Part shown: one piece after another, positions 7,096-13,188 of the stretch
How positions within the stretch are numbered: position 1 is the stretch's first letter
How the letters are laid out: every line of letters begins with the position of its first letter
NCBI GenBank assembly: GCA_964416385.1
Contig: CAYQDW010000065.1
Coordinates: 1 to 13,188, forward strand
DNA from: JAUHWL01 sp964416385
GTDB taxonomy: Bacteria; Bacteroidota; Bacteroidia; Flavobacteriales; Schleiferiaceae
DNA: 13,188 nt
Reading direction: 5' to 3'
Made by a program: the position numbers and the translations under genes
The notes under the pieces: generated by a model
Told to the model about the DNA's origin: nothing
The model's input: the letters and a program-made list of their open reading frames with translations, nothing else
The model's database searches: none

Positions 7096-7620
7096 ATGCG
7101 TATAGAAGACTGTTTCTTCTTGGGCTCAATTAGCCGTACGCACGGTAAAAACGGTGGTTTGGTTGTAAAGCTTGAAACTGACCAACCAGAGAAATACTAT
7201 ACAATGGAATCTGTTCTCGTTGCAATGCACGATGAATTGATTCCATTTTTTATTTCAGAAATTTCCGTTTTAAAAGCAGATCAAATTATTGTAACATTTG
7301 AACAGGTAAACTGGGACGAAGCCAAAAACCTGCTCGGCCTTTCGCTGTATCTACCGCTCTCTTTTCTGCCTACCTTAAAAGGCAAAAACTTTTATTATCA
7401 CGAAGTTGAGGGCTTCGCTGTACGCGATGAACAAGCCGGTGATATTGGTACAGTACAATACGTATTAGATAGTTCTGCGCAGCCTTTATTTGTGATTGAT
7501 AGGGCGGGTACGGAGATTTTCATTCCTGCTATTGATGAATTTATAGTGGCGATAAACCGCGATGAACGCACCATTTTGCTAAATTGCCCAGAAGGATTGC
7601 TTGATGTATTCTCGTCTTGA
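7096..7620 (+). CDS. rimM: Ribosome maturation factor RimM
   Basis: A 174-aa protein that helps mature the 16S rRNA 3' (head) domain and binds S19 during 30S assembly. The N-terminal RimM barrel opens with LGSISRTHGKNGGLVVK (9-25). The C-terminal PRC-barrel starts near 100 (YYHEVEGFAV) and includes the family ending IPAIDEFI (143-150) and CPEGLLDVF (164-172). Length is normal. The start is ATG at 7096, 14 nt after the rpsP stop and without a Shine-Dalgarno, so it is most likely translated from the rpsP mRNA. Its last 17 nt overlap the start of the sulfotransferase-like gene. Confidence 0.95.
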   Translation: MRIEDCFFLGSISRTHGKNGGLVVKLETDQPEKYYTMESVLVAMHDELIPFFISEISVLKADQIIVTFEQVNWDEAKNLLGLSLYLPLSFLPTLKGKNFYYHEVEGFAVRDEQAGDIGTVQYVLDSSAQPLFVIDRAGTEIFIPAIDEFIVAINRDERTILLNCPEGLLDVFSS

Positions 7621-8344
7621 CCGTAAATTTCAACTCACTGCGCGCTATGAAAATCTGCGCCAGCTCTTGGTACATAAAGGTGCCACCTTCCCAAACGTAA
7701 AGCTGCTCTCTTACCACCTGCCCAAAACCGCAGGAACGTCTATTTATTTAGCCCTTGAAGAAGCTTATGGCCTACCCCATGTAAAGCGTATTTATGACCC
7801 CAAAGATCATGAACCGCTCACAGCCGGCAAACCATTTTGGGTAAATGCAAACACCAAAGTACTGCACGGGCATTTTAGGCCCCACCCCAATCACGTTTTT
7901 CAATTTCCGAATGCCAAGCGTATTATTTGGGTAAGAGACCCCATAGAGCGCTGCTGGAGCTTGCTACGGCATTGGCTTAGACTAGAACAAGGTAAGCGCT
8001 ATGCACTTTTTAAAGAAAGATACATGCTAACCGGAAATGAAACCCCAAAGGCTTTGTTTGACTGTTTGGTGCATGATGAGGATTTTAAAGACATCAGGTT
8101 GATGTACCAATCATTTATGGGTAATGTTGCAGCCACCCATTTTGATTTTGTTGGTAGGGCCGAGCATTTTGATGTTGAACTAGAACGCCTGCGCATGATT
8201 TTAAAGAAACCGCTATTGCGCAAAGAAGCCAACGTTAATACCAATGATAAAAACCTGCCCTTTAATCCAAAAGAATATTTAGACCTATTTGCATCTGACT
8301 ATAAATATTTAGAAGACAACTTTGGCATCACCTATACGCCCTAA
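7604..8344 (+). CDS. Sulfotransferase-family protein
   Basis: A 246-aa protein resembling enzymes that move sulfate from PAPS to a sugar or other hydroxyl group; the substrate cannot be read from the sequence. The PAPS 5'-phosphosulfate loop is HLPKTAGTS (38-46), the 3'-phosphate site is VRDPIERCWSLLRHW (110-124), and a LHGHF motif (87-91) lies between them, as in the Sulfotransfer_2 type group. No signal peptide or membrane anchor is visible, so it would act in the cytoplasm. ATG at 7604 is preferred to the TTG one codon earlier. This start lies inside rimM (17-nt overlap, different frame), so translation is probably coupled to rimM. No PAPS synthesis genes are nearby. A carbohydrate role would fit the glycosyltransferase 1.3 kb downstream, but that is inference. 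Confidence 0.8.
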   Translation: MYSRLDRKFQLTARYENLRQLLVHKGATFPNVKLLSYHLPKTAGTSIYLALEEAYGLPHVKRIYDPKDHEPLTAGKPFWVNANTKVLHGHFRPHPNHVFQFPNAKRIIWVRDPIERCWSLLRHWLRLEQGKRYALFKERYMLTGNETPKALFDCLVHDEDFKDIRLMYQSFMGNVAATHFDFVGRAEHFDVELERLRMILKKPLLRKEANVNTNDKNLPFNPKEYLDLFASDYKYLEDNFGITYTP

Positions 8345-8447
8345 TGCGAATGGTTTAATCTGCCAAAAGCTTGGTATACTCCATCAATTTTAATTAATTT
8401 CATCGCGAAACAAGCAAAAAAAGAAACGGGGAAATTCCACATCACTC

Positions 8448-8882
8448 ATGAAGAATCCGTTAGGAAGCCCACAATATGACCCGCGAAATCTACAAGTTGT
8501 TTTCATGGCGTTACTTGCTGCACAGGTCTTCTTTCTCTTTCTTGCCATTGTTACGCTGGTAGACCCAAGTTTTACCTATTACATAAAAAATCCACTTTTT
8601 ACCATCATACCATTAGTTGCTTTGGCGGCTGATGTTTTGGGCAATCGTTTTTTTCAAAACATCTTAACAACGTTAACCACAGCAGATTTAGAAAAGAGTT
8701 TTCAACGTTTAGCAACCGCACATTTGGTGCGTTGGGCTTTTGTAGAAGGGGCAACCTTTTTACTTGTTGGAGCATCCATTTACTACAACAATCACTTCTT
8801 TAACGTATTTGCAGCGGCCAATATCATCTACTTTATAACCCTGCGCCCGCGCTTATTTACCTTTAACCAAGGCTTGCAATAA
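8448..8882 (+). CDS. Small four-helix membrane protein, unknown function
   Basis: I do not recognise a characterised family. The 144-aa protein has four likely transmembrane helices (about 16-37, 49-66, 92-112 and 116-133). A short charged or polar stretch lies between the second and third (about 66-91, including DLEKSFQR), and a basic C-terminal RPRLFTF follows the last. Start ATG at 8448 gives a short polar N-terminus before the first helix and has no Shine-Dalgarno at the usual distance. A 103-bp gap (8345-8447) separates it from the sulfotransferase gene; I see no convincing terminator or promoter there. Its TAA overlaps the next gene's ATG by one base (TAATG at 8880-8884), which points to translational coupling with the tRNA methyltransferase. 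Confidence 0.75.
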   Translation: MKNPLGSPQYDPRNLQVVFMALLAAQVFFLFLAIVTLVDPSFTYYIKNPLFTIIPLVALAADVLGNRFFQNILTTLTTADLEKSFQRLATAHLVRWAFVEGATFLLVGASIYYNNHFFNVFAAANIIYFITLRPRLFTFNQGLQ

Positions 8883-9589
8883 TGCCCAATCCGTGGTTTA
8901 GCTTTAAGCAATTTACCATTAACCATGCCCAATGTGCCATGAAGGTGAGCACAGATGCATGCTTACTTGGTGCGTGGGCGTCAACAAAGCAACCCAAAAA
9001 TATCCTGGATATTGGTGCAGGCAGCGGGGTTATTGGCTTAATGCTTGCCCAGCGCTATGCCGAGGCGCAAATCACGCTTGTAGAAATTGAACAAGATTGC
9101 GCCCTGCAATGCGCAAAAAACATTGCAGATAGTCCGTTTGCTGACAGAGCACAATGCATCCACAAACCCATACAAGCATTTGATACCACGCTTAAATACG
9201 ACTTGATCGTTTCTAATCCGCCCTATTTTGAAAACGATACCCCAACCATTAAAACAACACGCCAAATGGCACGCCATCATACCACCATGCCACTACGTGA
9301 TGTTTTTGCCGCAGCCAAACGCTTACTCCGTAGCACTGGCACCTTTTGCTTGATATTACCGGCTCACAGGCAAGATGAAGCCCTCAATATTGGGCAGCAG
9401 ATGCAACTCTACCCCACAACTTGCTTAGCGGTTAAAAGTTTACCAAATAAACCCGTTACACGCGTTCTTCTGGGTTTTTCTGCACAGCAACAACACATGC
9501 AGCAGGCTCACTTAACCATTTATGATACGCCCGGTACTTACAGCGCACAGGCCACCGCATTGTTACGTCCATTCTATCTCCACCTCTAA
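8882..9589 (+). CDS. trmN6: tRNA1(Val) A37 N6-methyltransferase, TrmN6 family
   Basis: A 235-aa class I SAM-dependent methyltransferase. Its E. coli relative TrmN6 (YfiC) methylates N6 of adenosine 37 in tRNA1-Val. Support comes from the family N-terminus FKQFTINHAQCAMKVSTDA (8-25 region), the SAM-binding loop LDIGAGSG (42-49), an acidic residue after the second strand (VEIE, 67-70), and the N6-adenine methylase motif NPPYF (112-116). The start is ATG at 8882, overlapping the stop of the membrane protein gene by one base; the N-terminal motif would be lost with a later start. The tRNA target is assumed from homology. A related N6-adenine methylase acting on another RNA cannot be excluded. Confidence 0.87.
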   Translation: MPNPWFSFKQFTINHAQCAMKVSTDACLLGAWASTKQPKNILDIGAGSGVIGLMLAQRYAEAQITLVEIEQDCALQCAKNIADSPFADRAQCIHKPIQAFDTTLKYDLIVSNPPYFENDTPTIKTTRQMARHHTTMPLRDVFAAAKRLLRSTGTFCLILPAHRQDEALNIGQQMQLYPTTCLAVKSLPNKPVTRVLLGFSAQQQHMQQAHLTIYDTPGTYSAQATALLRPFYLHL

Positions 9590-9622
9590 ATAACACCCAT
9601 ACATCAAACAAACCGCAACGCG

Positions 9623-9630
9623 TACATTTG
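9623..9630 (+). promoter_or_regulatory. Candidate -7 box directly before the glycosyltransferase gene
   Basis: TACATTTG matches TAnnTTTG fully and is identical to the tRNA-Asp -7 box. It ends only 6 nt before the ATG at 9637, so the transcript would have a leader of 0-4 nt. No clear TTG is seen 19-20 bp upstream. Confidence 0.4.
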
Positions 9631-9636
9631 CCGCCC

Positions 9637-10671
9637 ATGAAAAACATCGCTGTAGCTATTTTAAACTGGAATGGAAAAAAACTCCTTGAGCGTTTTTTAC
9701 CTAAGGTTTTGGCCCATAGCAGCTCAGAAGCCACCATATATGTTATTGATAATGCCAGCAAAGATGATTCTGTGGCGTGGCTCTCAGAAAACTATCCGCA
9801 GGTTAAACAAATACACAACGCCAATAATGCCGGCTACGCGGGAGGTTATAATCAAGCCATACCACATATTGCAGAAGACATTATCATCCTGCTAAACAGT
9901 GATATTGAAACCACCCCAAACTGGCTTACACCCATAGCTTCATTATTTGCGCAAAACCCAAACCTCGCTGCTTGCCAGCCCAAAATACGCGACTTAAAAG
10001 CGCCCGAAAACTTTGAATATGCAGGGGCAGCAGGTGGATTTATAGATTGGCTTTGCTATCCTTTTTGCCGTGGCAGAATTTTATATGAAGTAGAAAAGGA
10101 TGCTGGCCAGTACAACCAAACCAGTTCTATTTTTTGGGCTACAGGCGCTGCGCTTGCCGTACGTAAAAGCCATTACAATGCCGTGGGTGGTTTAGATGAA
10201 TCACTGTTTGCGCACATGGAAGAGATTGACCTGTGCTGGCGCTTTCACCGTGCAAAGTATGATGTGATGTATTGTGCAGAAAGCACCGTTTTTCATCTTG
10301 GCGGCGCCACCTTACATGAAACATCACCCCACAAAACCTACCTCAATTTTAGAAACAACCTAATCATCATGGCCAAAAACCTCCCTGACCGGTCGCTGTG
10401 GGGCAAGTTGTATATACGGATGGTATTAGATGGCGTTGCGGCGATAAAATTTCTACTCGGTAACCAAGCGCCACATTTTTGGCAGGTGCTACGTGCCCAT
10501 TTTGCTTTTTATGAAAGACTACCAGCAATTTTGAGAGCACGCCAAACAAGCGGCCCTAAACCGCGCTTAAAGCATCTGCCGGGTGCTTTTAGAGGCACTT
10601 TAATTTGGCAGTACTTTATCAGAGGGCATAAAAAGTACAGTGATTTACCCAAACAACTATTTAGGCCATAA
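9637..10671 (+). CDS. Glycosyltransferase family 2
   Basis: A 344-aa transferase with the GT-A fold that adds a sugar from a nucleotide-sugar to a growing glycan, probably lipopolysaccharide, O-antigen or another surface polysaccharide; it resembles rhamnosyltransferase-like members. Motifs: VAILNWNG (6-13), VIDNASKDDS (36-45), the metal-binding NSD (87-89), WATGAALAVRK (167-177), and GLDESLFAHMEEIDLCWR (185-202) with the likely catalytic acidic residues. No clear transmembrane helix is seen in the C-terminal third, although a moderately hydrophobic stretch (about 258-275) could touch the membrane. ATG at 9637 is chosen over the TTG three codons upstream, because that TTG lies inside the -7 box. 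The 3' end overlaps aroQ by 11 nt in convergent orientation. Confidence 0.9.
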   Translation: MKNIAVAILNWNGKKLLERFLPKVLAHSSSEATIYVIDNASKDDSVAWLSENYPQVKQIHNANNAGYAGGYNQAIPHIAEDIIILLNSDIETTPNWLTPIASLFAQNPNLAACQPKIRDLKAPENFEYAGAAGGFIDWLCYPFCRGRILYEVEKDAGQYNQTSSIFWATGAALAVRKSHYNAVGGLDESLFAHMEEIDLCWRFHRAKYDVMYCAESTVFHLGGATLHETSPHKTYLNFRNNLIIMAKNLPDRSLWGKLYIRMVLDGVAAIKFLLGNQAPHFWQVLRAHFAFYERLPAILRARQTSGPKPRLKHLPGAFRGTLIWQYFIRGHKKYSDLPKQLFRP

Positions 10672-11080
10672 GGCAAGCTTCTATGGCTAAGCGGTAACTA
10701 TTCAGCCCAAAACCGCTGATCATGCCTTTGCATTTGCCACCAATTAAACTGGTATGACGAATTTCTTCGCGGGCAAGAATGTTAGAAATATGTACTTCTA
10801 TAACAGGTGTTGTTAGCGCGGCAATACAATCGGCAATAGCTACAGAGGTATGCGTATAGCCACCCGCATTAAGGATGATAAAGTCATACGTAAAGCCAAC
10901 CGCTTGCAGCTTGTTGATCAATTCGCCCTCTACGTTACTTTGAAAATAATCTATTTGCAACGGTGCATAATGCGTTCTCAATGTCTCTAAATAGGCATCA
11001 AAAGACAAATCACCATAAATTTCAGGTTCACGCTTACCCAGCAAATTCAAGTTTGGGCCATTTATAATGATCACCTTCAT
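10661..11080 (-). CDS. aroQ: 3-dehydroquinate dehydratase, type II
   Basis: A 139-aa enzyme that converts 3-dehydroquinate to 3-dehydroshikimate, the third step of the shikimate pathway to aromatic amino acids; the family forms dodecamers. Motifs: INGPNLNLLGKREPEIYG (6-23) with catalytic Tyr22 and lid Arg17, NAGGYTHTS (71-79), EVHISNI (96-101 region) with catalytic His98, and the conserved RE (104-105). The more usual GTREPEIYG has T at the K16 position and NPGAYTHTS is commoner than NAGGYTHTS; both changes leave the catalytic residues in place. ATG at 11080 is chosen over a TTG three codons upstream. It is divergent from xerD with a 74-bp gap and overlaps the glycosyltransferase gene tail to tail. 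Confidence 0.95.
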   Translation of the reverse strand: MKVIIINGPNLNLLGKREPEIYGDLSFDAYLETLRTHYAPLQIDYFQSNVEGELINKLQAVGFTYDFIILNAGGYTHTSVAIADCIAALTTPVIEVHISNILAREEIRHTSLIGGKCKGMISGFGLNSYRLAIEACLMA

Positions 11081-11140
11081 TGTGTACAAAACTGTGGATT
11101 AAGACTTTCTGGTGGTAAAGCTACGTTATACAATCAACAC

Positions 11141-11148
11141 TATTTTAG
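11141..11148 (+). promoter_or_regulatory. Possible xerD -7 box
   Basis: TATTTTAG has one mismatch to TAnnTTTG and ends 6 nt before the xerD ATG, the same distance as at the glycosyltransferase gene. No -33 TTG is seen at the right spacing. The 74-bp gap must also hold the aroQ promoter, which I could not place with confidence. Confidence 0.25.
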
Positions 11149-11154
11149 TTTTTA

Positions 11155-12048
11155 ATGCAGTGGACCTCCGCCATAAAAAGCTTTACCATTTACCTAACGC
11201 TAGAACGCGGTTTAAGTAAAAACACCGTGCTCAGCTACACCAGCGATCTAAAAAAGTTGATGCAATGGGCAGATGCGCAAGACATCAGCCCTACCCGCCT
11301 GAGTACAGATCATATAAGGGCATTTTTTGTACATCTGCATGAGGCTGGTATTTTGGCGCGCAGCCAGGCGCGGCTGCTCTCTACCCTGCGTACATTCTAC
11401 CAGTTTTTAGTGCTAGAAGAATTGGTTGCCATTGACCCAACAGAGCGCATTGAAAGCCCCCAAGTAGGCCGTGCATTGCCTGATGTTTTAACAGAAGACG
11501 ATATTAACAGCATTATTGCCGCGATTGACCTTTCGCAGCCGCAAGGCGAGCGCAACCGCGCCATGTTAGAAATGCTATACGGTTGTGGACTTCGGGTATC
11601 TGAGCTCATAAATGTGCAATTGAGCAACCTAAGGCTTAATGAAGGATACATCATCGTAACCGGAAAAGGCAATAAACAACGTATCGTGCCAATTAATGGC
11701 ACTGCCATACGCTATACCAATATTTACCGCGAACAGGTGCGCAACCTGCAATCGCCACAAAAAGGATTTGAAGATGTACTTTTTTTAAACCGAAATGGCA
11801 AACAGCTTACGCGCGTCATGGTATTTACCATCATCAAACGTTTGGCAGAAAAAGCGGGAATTAAAAAGCATGTTAGTCCGCATACATTTAGACACAGCTT
11901 TGCCTCGCACATGGTTAATAGAGGTGCTAATCTTAGGGTGGTGCAAGAAATGCTGGGCCATGAAAGCATCACCACCACAGAAATTTACACGCATCTTAAC
12001 GACACCAAACTCAGAGAAACGATAAAGCAATTTCACCCCAGAACCTAG
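11155..12048 (+). CDS. xerD: Tyrosine recombinase, XerD type
   Basis: A 297-aa site-specific recombinase. XerC/XerD-type enzymes act at dif to resolve chromosome dimers before cell division. The N-terminal SAM-like DNA-binding domain (about 1-85) includes ERGLSKNTVLSYTSDL (17-32). All catalytic residues are present: R147 (GCGLRVSEL), K171 (GKGNKQR), H243 and R246 (HTFRHSFA), H269 (LGHESI) and the nucleophile Y278 (TTEIYTHL). Length and context (standard chromosomal gene, no attachment site or phage genes nearby) favour housekeeping Xer over a phage or transposon integrase. XerC or a single-Xer role cannot be excluded. ATG at 11155 gives the normal N-terminus. Confidence 0.93.
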   Translation: MQWTSAIKSFTIYLTLERGLSKNTVLSYTSDLKKLMQWADAQDISPTRLSTDHIRAFFVHLHEAGILARSQARLLSTLRTFYQFLVLEELVAIDPTERIESPQVGRALPDVLTEDDINSIIAAIDLSQPQGERNRAMLEMLYGCGLRVSELINVQLSNLRLNEGYIIVTGKGNKQRIVPINGTAIRYTNIYREQVRNLQSPQKGFEDVLFLNRNGKQLTRVMVFTIIKRLAEKAGIKKHVSPHTFRHSFASHMVNRGANLRVVQEMLGHESITTTEIYTHLNDTKLRETIKQFHPRT

Positions 12049-12074
12049 CAAAGGTTATTGGTAAAAGGCCATCT

Positions 12075-12563
12075 ATGGAGATACAAACACCAGAAATTAT
12101 TACGCTTAAACCGTTTACCCTTGTGGGGATGCACATGACTTGTACCCTAGAAACGATGTCTAGCCCTGTGTTATGGCAGCAATTTATGCCCAAACGCAAG
12201 CACATTCCGTGGGTGCTTAATAACCACCATTACAGCGTGCATCTTTATGGCGCTGCCATTTATAACGAATCTTTTTCTGCAGCAACAACCTTTGAACAGT
12301 GGGTTGCCTGTGCCGTTACGCAGGTAGATGCTTTGCCAGAAGGCATGGCAGTACTGCCCATGGCCGGTGGCCGCTATGCTAAATTTACACATCGTGGTGT
12401 GCATGACACCTTTAAAAATACCATGCAAATGATTTTTACTGAATGGCTGCCCAAAGGCCCCTACCGCCTGGCAGACCGGCCGCACTTTGAGGTGATGACC
12501 GAAAAATATCTCGGGATGTCAAACCCCGATTCTGAAGAATACATCTATATCCCCATAAGCTAA
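12075..12563 (+). CDS. GyrI-like / AraC effector-binding domain protein
   Basis: A 162-aa stand-alone protein of the GyrI-like small-molecule-binding superfamily, the ligand domain seen in Rob/BmrR-type regulators and in GyrI. It has the two-part fold: an N-terminal half around 8-90, then the family hallmark GGRYAKFTHRGVH (98-110), FTEWLPKGPYRL (121-132), PHFEV (136-140) and a YIYIPIS end (156-162). No helix-turn-helix is present, so it is not itself a DNA-binding regulator. It may bind a hydrophobic ligand or a partner protein. Start ATG at 12075, 26 nt after the xerD stop, suggests cotranscription. DUF1684 follows after 10 nt. Confidence 0.85.
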   Translation: MEIQTPEIITLKPFTLVGMHMTCTLETMSSPVLWQQFMPKRKHIPWVLNNHHYSVHLYGAAIYNESFSAATTFEQWVACAVTQVDALPEGMAVLPMAGGRYAKFTHRGVHDTFKNTMQMIFTEWLPKGPYRLADRPHFEVMTEKYLGMSNPDSEEYIYIPIS

Positions 12564-12573
12564 AACGCAAACC

Positions 12574-13179
12574 ATGACGCGACTGACTTTCTTACTTTTT
12601 GTTTTTATGATAAGTGCTTTTGGCCTGCAAGCCCAATCTTGGGGTGAAGATTGCATAACCGAAAATGAGCGGTATAGACATGCACTGAATGAAGAATTTG
12701 CAAACCCAGATGAAAGTCCGCTTACGGCTGATAGTTTAAAAACGTTTAAGGCTTTGCCGTTTTACCCGATTGACACGAATTTTTGCATTGTTACACGATT
12801 TGAGCCCATAATCTCAGAACCCTTTGAGATGGCCACCACAACCACCCGAAAGCCCCTGTACAAAGTTTTTGGTAAAGTCACGTTTGTGTTGCTTGGCGAT
12901 ACGCTAACGCTGCATATTTATCAGAACCAAAATCTGATGACGCGTGAAGGTTATGAAAATTACCTCTTTTTGCCATTTACAGATCTAACCAATGGCGAAG
13001 AAACCTACCCCGGCGGACGCTATATAGATTTGCGCATACCATTGGGCGAAATGATTACGATTGACTTTAACAAAGCCTATAACCCATACTGCGCATATAA
13101 CTACAAGTACTCCTGCCCTATTCCACCAGCAGAAAATGCATTACCTGTGCGTATTACGGCAGGTGTTAAGTACCCGTAG
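12574..13179 (+). CDS. Secreted DUF1684 protein
   Basis: A 201-aa protein of the DUF1684 family; its function is unknown. A signal peptide is clear (residues 1 to about 20, hydrophobic LTFLLFVFMISAFGL, likely cut after LQA), with no lipobox cysteine, so it should be periplasmic. Family motifs in order: SPLTADSLKTF (48-58), FYPID (63-67), YLFLPFTDLTNGEETY (130-145), GGRYIDL (147-153), DFNKAYNPYCAYNYKYSCP (164-182) and PPAENAL (184-190). The start is ATG at 12574, 10 nt after the GyrI-like gene, so they are probably one operon with xerD. The stop codon lies 9 nt before the window ends, so no terminator can be seen. Confidence 0.87.
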   Translation: MTRLTFLLFVFMISAFGLQAQSWGEDCITENERYRHALNEEFANPDESPLTADSLKTFKALPFYPIDTNFCIVTRFEPIISEPFEMATTTTRKPLYKVFGKVTFVLLGDTLTLHIYQNQNLMTREGYENYLFLPFTDLTNGEETYPGGRYIDLRIPLGEMITIDFNKAYNPYCAYNYKYSCPIPPAENALPVRITAGVKYP

Positions 13180-13188
13180 GTGGACTTT

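Noticed and set aside
7601..7603. TTG start for the sulfotransferase-like gene
   Set aside because: The very next codon is ATG (7604), which is the more usual start and changes only one residue.
11078..11089. TTG start for aroQ three codons upstream of ATG 11080
   Set aside because: The AroQ family begins directly with MKVIIINGPN-like sequence, so the ATG fits better.
11155..12048. xerD as the integrase of a genomic island
   Set aside because: No attachment repeats, excisionase or phage genes are present, the tRNA is 11 kb away, and the surrounding genes are housekeeping.
1..13188. CRISPR arrays, toxin-antitoxin pairs or defence systems
   Set aside because: No regularly spaced repeats and no genes with such domains were seen.

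Overview
The window reads as ordinary chromosomal, housekeeping-rich DNA of a member of the Bacteroidota. The order or family is not certain from the sequence. The evidence is the promoter type (-7 boxes matching or close to TAnnTTTG), the absence of Shine-Dalgarno sequences before almost every start codon, a ribosomal protein S16 with a long acidic C-terminal tail, and a DNA polymerase III alpha subunit with a proofreading exonuclease domain fused at its N-terminus. There is no rRNA, CRISPR array, prophage or insertion sequence.

Left part, minus strand (about 18-6070): dnaE (1457 aa) is followed by trxA (thioredoxin), a rho-independent terminator, a DUF58/von Willebrand A-like protein, and finally tRNA-Asp(GTC). 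trxA and tRNA-Asp each have a well-matched -7 promoter box. Between the tRNA promoter and the tRNA lies a leader of about 110 nt with several small hairpins.

Divergent intergenic region (6071-6526): this is the only sizeable non-coding stretch. It holds a likely dnaE promoter, a likely rpsP promoter, a 47-bp imperfect inverted repeat, and a terminator-like hairpin with a T run on the plus strand that has no gene upstream of it. The last two make it a candidate site for an unannotated small RNA.

Middle part, plus strand (6527-10671): rpsP (S16) and rimM (30S maturation) form a translation-related pair. A sulfotransferase-like gene overlaps the end of rimM. After a 103-bp gap comes a four-helix membrane protein whose stop overlaps the start of a TrmN6-type tRNA methyltransferase (TAATG junction). 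A family 2 glycosyltransferase follows, with a perfect -7 box so close to its ATG that its mRNA may be nearly leaderless.

Right part (10661-13179): aroQ (type II 3-dehydroquinate dehydratase, minus strand) overlaps the glycosyltransferase tail to tail by 11 nt. It is divergent from xerD (tyrosine recombinase with all catalytic residues). xerD is closely followed by a GyrI-like effector-binding protein and a secreted DUF1684 protein, probably in one transcript.

I did not find a clear new defence, mobile or metabolic system. The items most worth a second look are the exonuclease-fused DnaE with a degenerate PHP site, the unexplained structures at 6344-6429, and the promoter pattern with its possible leaderless transcript.
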